Positions 1-9,212 of a stretch of DNA of 64,000 nucleotides are shown here, piece by piece. The DNA lies in contig WACJ01000047.1 of the NCBI GenBank assembly GCA_008973525.1, forward strand, positions 992,001 through 1,056,000, written 5' to 3'. A model generated the notes under the pieces. It was not told where the DNA came from, searched no databases, and saw nothing but the letters and a program-made list of their open reading frames with translations. Origin of the DNA: Stenopsyche tienmushanensis (lineage: Eukaryota > Arthropoda > Insecta > Trichoptera > Stenopsychidae). How positions within the stretch are numbered: the stretch's first letter is position 1; every line of letters starts with the position of its first letter. A program made the position numbers and the translations under genes.

Positions 1-185
1 AAGCCGAGATATGTTATCAGCTGAATGTGGGTTTATTTACCAAACGAGAGTAATACGGAATTACCGTGAAGAGAAAAAAAGTGATTTCGGTTAACAGATG
101 AGATAAAAGCAAAAGTGGCACGAATATGTTTGATACGAGGACAATCTATTGAAAATATATAAATTATTAGATATTTGATACTTAC
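1..185 (-). other. Prx4: Prx4 intron 2 (partial)
   Basis: This is the intron downstream of Prx4 exon 2 on the minus strand. It opens with the donor GTAAGTATC at 185-177. I find no reading frame matching the next expected peroxiredoxin segment (FTFVCPTE type), so the intron runs past the left edge. Open frames inside it are in the wrong phase and read through the donor. Confidence 0.75.
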
Positions 186-303
186 AAATCTAGCGGATAG
201 AAGAAGAAAACAAGATATTTTCCTTTGAATCCATCGAGGGAAAGCTGTGTAAATTCTCCATCTACTACAGCTGTAGCTTCCCACGCTGGTGCAGATTTAG
301 ATA
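186..303 (-). CDS. Prx4: Peroxiredoxin-4, coding exon 2 (partial gene)
   Basis: This exon encodes the beginning of the peroxidase domain of peroxiredoxin-4, a 2-Cys peroxiredoxin of the endoplasmic reticulum and secretory pathway that reduces hydrogen peroxide. Read on the minus strand, the acceptor AG is at 305-304. The first two bases complete a codon split with exon 1 (A + TA = Ile). The translation then runs ISKSAPAWEATAVVDGEF, followed by LSLDGFKGKYLVFFFYPLD and a split Phe codon (TT) before the GTAAGT donor. The patterns AVVDGEF, GKYLV and FFYPLDF are hallmarks of the Prx1/Prx4 class, just before the peroxidatic motif FTFVCP, which must lie in the next exon outside the window. Splice phases join perfectly: 166 + 118 bases leave two bases of the next codon. 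Seen: frame, splice sites and motifs. Known: family role. No frame disruption is visible, so the gene looks functional. Confidence 0.93.
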
Positions 304-495
304 CTGATAAATATAAATTATAATTATTGAGTGTACAATGTTTAAAATGACAATTATTCATTTTTTCTTATATGATCTATCAATGAGAGCTTTTGTTTAC
401 ATTTGATTTTTTTTGTATTTATACAAGGAATTTTTGCACTATTTTAAGCTTCATAGGGAGGAAATTAAATTAAAGTTATAAAAATCGATACTCAC
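304..495 (-). other. Prx4: Prx4 intron 1 (192 bp)
   Basis: This short intron has a strong donor (GTGAGTATC from 495) and an acceptor at 305-304 preceded by an AT-rich tract ending TTTATCAG. It interrupts the gene after the first base of an Ile codon. The size is typical of compact insect introns. Confidence 0.88.
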
Positions 496-661
496 TGACA
501 GCTTTGGTGACTTGGAGCTTGTGATCTACTCTTCTATTGCCTTCCGGGAATACATTCCCACCGGCAAAGGAATAACAGCTCCCATCATCAATAGAACCGC
601 TAACGGATAATATGCTAATGGACACGATGGCCAGTTGTAGAGCTTTCGAAGTGCTTACCAT
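496..661 (-). CDS. Prx4: Peroxiredoxin-4, coding exon 1 with signal peptide
   Basis: This exon starts at the ATG at 661-659 on the minus strand. It encodes 55 codons plus one base of the next. Residues 1 to about 22 are a signal peptide: polar MVSTSK, then a hydrophobic core (LQLAIVSISILSV) ending at SG. Next comes the Prx4-specific N-terminal extension, with CYSFAGGNVFPEGNRR and DHKLQVTKAV. This matches the C-x-x-AGG-x-V(Y/F)P and DH-L-L-(S/T)KA pattern that separates secreted Prx4 from cytosolic Prx1/2. The Cys in that block is the extra N-terminal cysteine known in Prx4. The exon ends GTCA followed by GTGAGT. The ATG is the first in frame after the upstream AT-rich leader. The protein should enter the ER, where Prx4 couples peroxide removal to protein disulphide formation. 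Confidence 0.93.
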
Positions 662-980
662 CTTTTTAACTATGAAAATTTAACTAGAAACAAATTTAAA
701 CACGGCGGTGAACCGCCGAGTGACGCGCGGCAGCCACCTGGCGAATAACTGAACGCGTTTACGAACACGCAGCTGTCAAAGGCGTTCGTAAATCCCCACC
801 CACTTGTAATCTAATTACCGCTTTAAATAAATGTCAAACGGTATTTATTTCGTTCGATTAAATAAATTATTACGGCAATATTATATTTGTTGCGTTTTTG
901 TTTTATAAATCAATTGCTACGCTGTGATTGGTCGTATTTAAATTTAAATTTTATATCATAAATTTTTATTGGTTAAATTT
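662..980 (-). promoter_or_regulatory. Prx4: Prx4 5' leader and promoter-like region
   Basis: Upstream of the Prx4 ATG, about 100 bp (701-800) is clearly richer in G+C than its surroundings. It contains a perfect 7-bp inverted repeat with a 2-base loop, CGGCGGT-GA-ACCGCCG, at 703-718. Two CCAAT boxes lie on the gene strand at 931-927 and 972-968, about 270-310 bp upstream of the ATG. No convincing TATA box placement can be decided by eye. The promoter role is inferred from position and composition only. Confidence 0.45.
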
Positions 981-1238
981 GAAATTATTTAATTTAATTA
1001 TTCATTTATTTTAAAAATACTGTTTAATACATACAACATTGTGGGTAAGTATAATTTATTCTCTATTATAGCAGTTGCTTTGTAATATTTATTATTTTAA
1101 CACTACGAAAGACATTTAAGACATTTAAACCCAAATAAATGTAGCCCTTTGAATAATTCATGTCATTTATTGTTCGCTTGATAAAAAATATGAATTTTTC
1201 TAGTTCATTTCAATAAATAGAACTGCGCACTATTGTCA
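981..1238. other. AT-rich spacer with 3' end of the next gene
   Basis: No coding sequence is seen. An AATAAA on the minus strand (1171-1166) lies about 70 bases past the stop of the small ORF at 1358-1239 and could be its polyadenylation signal. Confidence 0.4.
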
Positions 1239-1358
1239 TTATGTTGTCGGATAATCAAGCGCAGATAAACTTGACCTTTTATTGGGTTGTATAAATATAA
1301 TGGTGGCAATGAATGCCACAGTAAACAGAGTTGCGGCGATAAAATAGTGGGCGTCCAT
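1239..1358 (-). CDS. Candidate 39-aa single-pass membrane micropeptide
   Basis: I do not recognise this small ORF. It begins at the ATG at 1358-1356 in the favourable context ACACAATGG. It encodes MDAHYF, a hydrophobic segment (IAATLFTVAFIATIIFI, residues 7-23) and a polar tail with a basic start (QPNKRSS...DYPTT). It has mixed, non-repetitive codon use and ends in TAA. A minus-strand AATAAA follows about 70 bases after the stop. The layout of short N-terminus, one membrane helix, positive residues and hydrophilic tail is typical of insect membrane micropeptides. The frame stays open upstream to about 1487, so it could also be the last exon of a longer protein. It lies on the same strand as Prx4, about 580 bp upstream of the Prx4 ATG. 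Chance occurrence cannot be excluded. Confidence 0.35.
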   Translation of the reverse strand: MDAHYFIAATLFTVAFIATIIFIQPNKRSSLSALDYPTT

Positions 1359-2704
1359 TGTGTAATTAGTTTTTCGATTGAATAGATGAACAGATTCATC
1401 GAACAAACGATCGCTTTTTGCATATTTCGGGGTCGTATGAATGGATATGTAAATCTGGTGGTTGTGAATTAAAAAAAAATCTGACAAATGAAAAATCCAA
1501 CTCGACTAATATAATATAGATGATTTGATAAATAATTAATGAACTCCTGTAAATACTTGAACATAATAGATTAGAAGTTTTGATATACAATGCCGATTTG
1601 GATAGTGACATTTTGATTTATTATCAGATAAAGTATTGACAGTATTGAGGCTAGACAAAATATATGACATAATATTGTTTAATAGTGCTATCAATTTTAA
1701 GTAAAATTATTACTTTATGATTTATAATAATATAATTAATAAGCGAACATAGAAAAATGAATAAATGCAATGCCACATTTAAAAAAGAAAGCGTTTGTGT
1801 TTTAATTCTGTCTATTGCAATGTTTTTTATTACGATAAACAATTTAAAAATTTAAATGTACCTTTTCCCGATATTTCGAGTCTCCTGTCGGACTCATGGA
1901 CGCGGAATAACTACCGGCGCCTTGTTGATGCTGAATAGATGTGATGGCCGTTCTTTATAACATGCTCGGTTATTGCCGATTTGTAATCCAATTGAAACAC
2001 TGCGTTCTGATGCTCTGTCACCCTATGGGTGATCTATCCCAAATATCGTGCTTATGCCGTGCTAATGAAGTGCTTTTGGAAACACAATATTTTTCCGCAT
2101 GGTGTGTACTGTCTGGTAATAAATGATTTGGGCGCGAACAGCCCATATACAGCTATCCATGTGAGAAGCATGCACGCATACCCTGTGTGTTTCTGTGCTT
2201 TGTTGGTGCTCGCACCGGAAACTGCACACATTTCATTTCAAATAGCATATCAGTAGGAATTAGTGGGATACAAGATCTTCTTGAAATTTTTCATTTTAAA
2301 CTGTAAATTCGTTGATATTATTCATCTTTTTTTTTATACTAAAAGCATGGTACCGTTGCTGCATGTGGTGGATTTATATTTCGAATAAGAATTATAGACA
2401 CGCCAATTTTCAGTATTCAAATATATTTTTTTTTATATAGAATGATGAACTAATTGAATGAATAACTGAATCTTATGCTTTGTTAGTGTGTTTACGTATC
2501 ATTTAATCAATGCCTGTTTCACTTTTCTCATTTCGTCACTTTTTGCATTTTCTCACGTTGATGCACGCACCACATATTGAAAAGCATTGTTATCGATACA
2601 GTAAGCTTTTTTGTACGCAACACTAAAATTTCGTGTTAATCCATTACCTGGTTTAAGAATCACATCAATATTACCAAAGATTTTCATGAACTTCTTGTAA
2701 AATT
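1359..2704. other. No gene seen; AT-rich unique sequence
   Basis: Stops are dense in all frames except short chance ORFs (for example 2029-2256, plus). None has a recognisable motif. Around 1860-2250 the base composition is more balanced, but no family is apparent. Confidence 0.4.
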
Positions 2705-2789
2705 GCCCGGAATTTGGGCGAAGTGTAGTGTGGAATACCCGGAATTTAGGCGAAGCTTAGCGCGGACCATCCGGACTGCAAAGTGTTAA
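2705..2789 (+). repeat. Short tandem repeat ending in a piggyBac-like TTAA terminus
   Basis: Two diverged 32-bp units (CCCGGAATTTGGGCGAAG and ACCCGGAATTTAGGCGAAG starts) lie in tandem, followed by CCGGACTGCAAAGTG and TTAA at 2786-2789. The terminal GGACTGCAAAGTGTTAA resembles the reverse complement of the TTAA-started end at 24380 (TTAACTCTTTGCGGTCC). This suggests one end of a piggyBac-like MITE whose other end I cannot locate. Confidence 0.35.
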
Positions 2790-3260
2790 TTATTAGAAAA
2801 TTTTATTTTAATTTTTCGCCGATAGTGATTTCTTCTCTATTATATTTTTCAAACCACGATAGCACCGATTATCAGAGTTGTTGAATCGATTGTTGGAGTT
2901 GAACCCTGGAGCTTATTTCGATAGTATTTGAATTCTTGCGATATTGGGCATTGCAAAGCTTGCCGGGTAATCGCTTTATTTAAAAATACAATAATTATTT
3001 ATTTTTAACATAAACACGCAATTATAAACGATGTGATGGAGGCCAAACATAGAATATAAATAGAATTGATCCAGGTATGAATTAAAATGATGACGTTTGT
3101 GTGTTACCGCCTCACGGTATAGTCCACCGAAGACCGAACACTTGGAAAATACATAACAAATTGATGGTTATAGTGGTTTATTTACCTTAGCAACCACCAG
3201 ACTAATATGCGCCAACACAGTGCATACGCTAAACGCTTCTCATAACAAATTGCACACACA
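2790..3260. other. No gene seen
   Basis: AT-rich sequence without supported coding potential or a recognisable repeat, apart from its junction with the tandem repeat that begins near 3261. Confidence 0.4.
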
Positions 3261-3491
3261 AACAATATTTTTACTATGCCTATATTATTTATGCAAGTGT
3301 AAACAATAACTTGACAAAGTTTTATCGCAATCGGATGAACGGTATGGCAGCGCATTAAATACGGACAAACAAACATTGATTTTTATTTGTTATTAAACTA
3401 TGCCTATGTTACTCGCGCAAGTATTAACAATAAGTTAACAAAGTTTTATCGCAATCAGATGAACGGTATGGCAGCGCATTAAATATGAACA
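3261..3491 (+). repeat. Tandem dimer of a ~115-bp dispersed repeat
   Basis: Two head-to-tail units share ACTATGCCTAT...GCAAGT...AACAATAA...ACAAAGTTTTATCGCAATC...GATGAACGGTATGGCAGCGC followed by ATTAAATA. They lie at about 3275-3376 and 3400-3491. The same unit, again as a dimer but inverted, is present at 34985-35275. I do not recognise the family. The dimeric state in both places suggests the mobile or amplified unit is itself a tandem array or the terminal part of a larger element. Confidence 0.6.
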
Positions 3492-3605
3492 AAGATTATT
3501 TTTTATATATTAGATTATGATAATTTTGCTACTCATTCACAGATCTTTTTCTATTTAAAAATTAATTTTCAATTAATTTAAACCCCAATATGACATGTCA
3601 ATACC

Positions 3606-3909
3606 TTAACCCCTTCAACGTTGCGTTTCACCGTTAAAAGTGTCATCCGTAGTGACACGATTTTTTCGCCGCTAGCGGATACGTACGTCATATCTAGTAT
3701 ACGAAAATAGTATATCATCAAATTCGAACAAATCAGTTTTCGAGATGAATCATTCTTACATTTAACGTACACAACACTGCAATCGGACATATCCGTCATT
3801 TTCCATTGAGGTTTGCTTAATTTTCACAATGCGGATATATCCGTCATACCCACTTTGCATGGACTTTGGTCTGGACGGATATGTACGTCATATCCACTTA
3901 AGGCGTTAA
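3606..3909. mobile_element. TTAA-flanked MITE (piggyBac-like), 304 bp
   Basis: The element starts TTAACCCCTTCAACG at 3606 and ends CACTTAAGGCGTTAA at 3909, so it is bounded by TTAA on both sides. The ends are imperfect inverted repeats (TTAACCCCTTCAACG against TTAACGCCTTAAGTG). Internally the motif CGGATATGTACGTCATATCC recurs in variants near 3676, 3786, 3832 and 3876. TTAA target use and CCC-type ends are known for piggyBac superfamily MITEs. There is no transposase. Confidence 0.6.
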
Positions 3910-6000
3910 GGATTGCTAATAAATTTTATGAGATATACGTTTAGGGACGTGCGTTTTTTCGTAAAATTGTACAGTTGTAAAATTATTGATCAATTCTTCG
4001 GTAAAAAAAACTTGAAAAAAATTGTGTAGCGCGTGTTCATGTAATTTGAGGTCATATTTTCATCAGATTCATAGTTCAATATGAGAACGGTATTTGCAGA
4101 TCCAGAAATAGTATTTTTTACTGCTTTTATTTGTTGTTAGCACTAACACACGAATCATTATTTTTTTTGGCATTTTCTAATAGTTGTTATACAATTACGA
4201 TAAAAATATTAGAAGCGAAATGAAATCGTTCTCAAATGCGTGCGCTAAGAGTCAATTTCAATCTGTCAAATGCAAATCTAGTCCATAACCTCTTATTTTC
4301 TCCCTTATTATTTCTAAAAGACAGGCTGCGTATTGTGAAGAATTGTATAAAAATCTAACACGAGAAATTTCTACCAAATGTGCGGCGTGGCGATATATAG
4401 ACGTCGAACTAAAGTCAAAAATTGTATACTTGATGCAGTAATATGTTTTGCGTTGCATATTTTATGAAGATTTTATGTGTTATCAAATTTGCCTGTTATT
4501 TTTTGTCATTTTTTTGTGTTGCATTTTTGGCGAGATTTTGCGAAATTTAGCATAGCACTTAAACGATTAATATGCTAAATTCATACTCAACATAGAACCC
4601 ATCGGAAAAAATATGTTTCAAACGGACGAGACAGAAGACTGGAAAGACTTAAGGTGTTAAATTAAAATAGTTTTTTAAATTTGTGTATTTAATTGTTATT
4701 TCTTTAAGATGTTCATTAGGGTGTACAATAAATAAATTAATATGCGAAATAAAGATCAATAGGTTACTAAGGGATGCAGAACTTGTCGAAGGCGCGTTTT
4801 CGATAAGACCTTTAATATTTCCCGAAAAGGCACTAAAAGAAGGAATTTTATCCTGTAAATATAGGAAGATAAGAAATCCTTTCTCAGTTCGGCTTTTCGC
4901 TGTTAGGATCCGGCCATTGTTTTAAGGATGGGGGTAAAATTTAACGAGGGCACACCGACCCTTGAGCAAATTTGGGCGGCCTACGTGCAACAAACTTTCT
5001 TATGGAAAAGTCATTGTTCTGCCGCAGAATCTGCTTCATTAACTTAACGATTAATTAGAAGAAATTTTCTAAGAGTTCCACCCTACAGCCTCTGCTAATT
5101 GTGCTGCTAGAGGATTAGATAACCAGGTCGTTACATTAATAACTTTATGCCTCTGAATCGACGGGTGCCATTGTGACGAATTATTGTCGTAGAATTATGC
5201 CAGAGGGATGAAACAACTCCCATATATAACATAAAATGTCGATGATAATTTCAATTTGATTCATTGCATGTTTAATTGTTATTTTATTTAGGATTTTACA
5301 TATCAATGGATAACAATTTATTAAAAGAACAGAATGGAATTCTTTTTAACATTTACAATAGCCAGGGGCATAAATCAATGTTTAAGCCCAGTATCGACGA
5401 AGTCCATATTATGTATTTTATGCTCTTGATATATGCATTCAAAAATATTGAAGATCTTGAATGGACCTAATAGATCTTATGTTTGTAAGTTTCTGAAATG
5501 TAAGGTAACTCATTAATTAAATCAATTCAATATAATCGCTTCAAATTTATTGGCAAGGTAAAATTAATATGTGTTTGGATATCACAAGAATTATTTATGA
5601 CAAACAAAAATCAACGGCTTATCGACCAATCGACACCAAATCTGCATCAGTTAAAGTTACCACGTTTATGTATTACGTTTATGTTTTGACATTACAGCTG
5701 TGAACACCGATTTGAGAAATAGAGCTTGGATTCTTTTTAGGCAGAAAATGGAAAAAAGATATGCTTCGCTTAGCTTGTGGCCATCATATAATGGTAATTA
5801 TATTAGAAGCTGTAGTGACTCAATCGCTCGATTCGTATAGTGCTCCTGATATCCAATCGTTTAAAAGATTTAAGAAGAACTGGGACGAAATTGATCAAAA
5901 TTATTATAAAATAGTAATTTATGATACCACATATATACACACATATAAATATTTGCTTCAAAATATTTGTTAATTGTAAAGATTTTTATATGAGAGTATT
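3910..6000. other. No gene seen; about 2.1 kb unique DNA
   Basis: Only short chance ORFs occur, such as 4683-4925 and 5276-5470 (plus). None shows a family motif or flanking splice signals that I trust. The stretch 4880-5200 is of more balanced composition but unassigned. Confidence 0.4.
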
Positions 6001-6085
6001 TTGTCACATACGGTGCTCAATTTCGCTCGCAACAACGATAAGTTCACGCACATTAGCACCCGGTTAAAGTGTGTTAATGCAAAAT
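6001..6085 (+). repeat. Dispersed MITE fragment, family M1
   Basis: This segment (GGTGCTCAATTTCGCTCGC, then CAACGATAAGTTCACGC, then ATTAGCACCCGGTTAAAGTG and TGTTAAT) matches 15300-15382 directly and 22844-22955 in inverted orientation. All copies end with the sequence pattern TTAACACNNTTTAA on one side, typical of a short non-autonomous element. Confidence 0.55.
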
Positions 6086-6967
6086 ATTTATCCCATTTTT
6101 GTATTTTTTTTTCGTCGCTTATATTGTATTTCATGAGATAGCCTTTATCTACTTTCGCTCAATTCGTCATGTAGTATGACCAACACGGTATTAAATTGTC
6201 ATAAATTTCAACTATTTTTCCTTGTTCCATTTATATTTTACAAAAATGCCTTTTATGTTTATTACCTGCCGTTAGAAAGTGTGTTATATATTCCATTCAA
6301 TCGTTTTTGTCGAGCTATTGATAACAGTGCGCTGAAATTCGGTTCAATACCAGTTTATTACATTGCCCACAAACCGTAGGATGCAATCTGTTCTAACTTT
6401 AAAATATATGCGGATATTCGCAATGGAATTCAAACGTAATAATGTGATTGTCCCTTGTTTGATTGGCTGGTCCCAATTGGTTATTGTTTGCGAATTCAAA
6501 TATCTAAACATGAACAAAATGCCCGTGTATCGTACAATTAATAGTTTCGATGGTATTGGCAGTATTGCGAAATGTAATAATGGTGATCCGAAACGAACAG
6601 CAATTGCAACGATTCAAAAATGAGCTTTATCTCAAATGAGATCCAAAAAGTGTAAGATTCCTTGACTTAAAAATGATTTTATTGGACATTTTTAGGTAGG
6701 AGAGGCTTTATGAATGAGTGCTGAAATTATCATTATTTTAAAAATACATTTTAATAATTGTTGCGATTAAGATTCTCTCCTCCCAAACCAAACGCCACTC
6801 AGTCAGCAGACTGTCAAAATGATAGTCCGAAAACACGCCAGAATACAACTATTAAATTATTCACATGTTTTAGATGACTTTAAATTTATGCTGTATCAGC
6901 TCTTGATATGTGAGTTTTAAGTGGGCAATTCACGCTTTGTGTAGATCCAAGACGTTAATGTTACAGA
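6086..6967. other. No gene seen
   Basis: AT-rich DNA. Chance plus-strand ORFs at 6176-6379 and 6363-6623 lack motifs and overlap one another in different frames. Confidence 0.4.
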
Positions 6968-9212
6968 CAGGGCCGTAACAAGGAGGTGGCAAAGCAGGCG
7001 CTCACCACGGGCGCAACTGGGCTTGGAGTACTGGCCCGGTAGAGAGTTGCACATGGCCTTTTTATTTATTTGACCGTTTTACTTTACCTGAATCAGCACT
7101 GATTGATTCAGTTCCAGACCCAGCCGACTGCAATAAAATAAAGACAACAATATTTTCGACCGATTTTAAAATTTAAACAACTCACCCGATCAGTATTCAT
7201 CGGACCACTTCGCTTTGTAATGAGAGTTCGTAATCGTTCTGTAGACATTTTCAGGCATGACGTCTGATCGCGAGGCGCTCATTCATCAAGACAGCGGTCC
7301 GAAAAGCGGACCGGTTGGACACCTAGATCTTGTGGCCATTCCGTTCTCTTTTAGGGCTTTTTTGCGACATTTTCGGGGATAAATGCGTACCCGGAACCTT
7401 CTATGATCTGTACGATCACAGAAGTCTAGGCCCTAGCCTCTAAGAGGCAGTTATTTCAAGTCCATATCCGATATACAGCGCTTTTCGATAAGTCTATACC
7501 ATGTTTGCGCACTTAATATTTAATAAATTGCATATTTTTTTTGCAGGTATATTTTTTTCCCTATGACAAATTTGCATTTATTAATGTATTGTTATCGATC
7601 ATCTCCGAAGAATGCAAATGGGATGTTTTGGCGGTGGTATGTTATTTGGTACTGTGCGTTGTTTCGAATGTGTGTGTTCACTCATGTGATTGATTTTGTG
7701 TTTTGGTGGCTCAACGCTTCACTCACCACCTCTCCCGGTCGTTATTTTTTTCTTTTCATTCTTCCGCTTCATCGCGTTTGTCGTTTTCCGAATTAATTGT
7801 TTGATCTGCCAATCCTGCCAGAAAAATATCGATTGGGAGACCATAGTTGGACGTGTGCATTTTTGGAATGTTTTGGGAATAATACTCGTATAGCAAACGC
7901 TCTTTGAAACGATCCTTTTTGCGATCGTGTATTTTTAAATGCCTCCTTTCTGAAATAAGTTTCGCTGGGAAAACAAAACCAATAAGATAAAGTAGAGACA
8001 GTACACAGTATGAGTAGTAAAAGAGTTTCTCGAACATGTGTTATGTTGAAGCTTGTTTCCGTGCTAAGCTCTGTTGGAAAGAAATTCCATTTATTTGCAT
8101 CCCATTTTTTCTTCCTCTTCGTGGTACAAAACTGAAGCTTCCAGTTTTGTTTTTTTAAATTTACCGCCAGAGGTGCCGCTCTTAACTTTCCGGACACAGT
8201 AGTAAAGGGAAGTGAAAAAAGTTTCGTGAGGGCTTCGAGCTTCATTATTTTTAGTCACACTTCCCAGCAATGCGGTAGTCCCTATTAACTTTGTCTTGCC
8301 CGACCGACCATGTATAATGTAATGCTCGGCTGAACTAATTTCATTAAATTTTGTTCACTTATGTAATGTTTCTGCGAATTAAATAAAAAGCCTAAAGAGT
8401 CCGACTGACTACACCGTTTATGCCTGGGATTGTTCGATTTCATATAATGCTTAAAAAATACTTTTATAAAATGTATGCAATTGTAATTGTAATTAGTCCC
8501 TTGTAAGCTAATGAAAAATCAACCTGTACTATATAATTTATTGACTGCGAAAAAGCCTTCTATTTGGTACAAAATATTGAAAATAAATTAAGTGAAATGT
8601 ATCAATTGACCTTTATCTACCCATGCATAGTAAAGAAAAAGAGCAAGTTGATCGATAACCTTGTTAGTTGCAGGAAGATATATTCTTCCCACCAGCTTAT
8701 CCAGATCTCGTAGCTGGAAAAATTTTCTCGTCGTAATAATGGAGATTTTAACTAAGAACAAGATCATAGAAAATATCACAAAAAGCCCTAAAAGAGGACG
8801 GATTGGCTACAAGTTTTAAATGTCCAATCGGTCCGCTTTTAGGACCGTTAATATGGCGAACGACTACAAAATCTCATTATGAAATGAGGTTATCTGAAGA
8901 AGACTGATCGGGTGGGTTGTTTAAATTTTATAATCGGTCGAAAATATTATTGTCTCATTTCATTGCGGGCTTATGCCAGCTGAGTCGGTCTAGTGTTTAA
9001 GCGATAATGTAAGTAAAGAAGGATTAGACAACTGAGTATATGTTATAAAAACAGACAGAGTCAATCACTGTTGGTTTATATAAAGTAGAATGGTCGAGTG
9101 AAATAAAAACCATGTGCGACTCTCGATCGGGTCAGTATTCTACGTTTTGCGCCTCAAGCGTAATTGCGCCCGTGGCGGGCGCCTAAATTGCCACGTCCTT
9201 GTTAAGGCCTTG
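6968..9212. mobile_element. hAT-like inverted pair with ~400-bp arms
   Basis: The left arm (6968-7375) and right arm (9212-8783, reversed) are diverged inverted copies. Both open with CA(G/A)GGCC-TAACAAGG and share (C)GCCACGGGCGCAA, then GCACATGG, TATTTTCGACCGATT and CCCGATCAGT, and GGACCG-TTGGACA and CTTTTAGGGCTTTTT. The ends resemble hAT termini, but no 8-bp target duplication is visible (GTTACAGA against CTAGAAGC). The 1.4-kb interior has no transposase and contains the 93-residue ORF at 8037-7756. Either this is one large non-autonomous element, or two copies of a repeat inserted in opposite orientation. Confidence 0.55.
7756..8037 (-). CDS. Candidate 93-aa membrane-anchored protein, unrecognised
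   Basis: The ORF starts at the ATG at 8037-8035, with an in-frame stop four codons upstream, and ends TGA. It encodes an N-terminal hydrophobic helix (about residues 5-24, LFYYSYCVLSLLYLIGFVF), then a strongly basic stretch (SERRHLKIHDRKKDRFKER), then a mixed region with MHTSNYGLPIDIFLAGLAD, and an acidic tail (NDKRDEAEE). This order resembles small mitochondrial or ER membrane proteins, but I recognise no family. A possible splice acceptor (TTTCTTTCCAACAG) ends at 8071, and a minus-strand AATAAA lies at 7582-7577, about 175 bases after the stop. A longer overlapping frame (8245-7793) is probably a shadow. It sits between the arms of the hAT-like pair 6968-9212. It could be a resident small gene, a captured one, or chance. 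Confidence 0.4.
   Translation of the reverse strand: MFEKLFYYSYCVLSLLYLIGFVFPAKLISERRHLKIHDRKKDRFKERLLYEYYSQNIPKMHTSNYGLPIDIFLAGLADQTINSENDKRDEAEE

Noticed and set aside
7793..8245. Longest ORF in the window, 150 codons on the minus strand
   Set aside because: It overlaps the better-formed 93-codon ORF in another phase, and its C-terminal half is a frame-shadow of that ORF. It shows no family motif and has an atypical basic composition.
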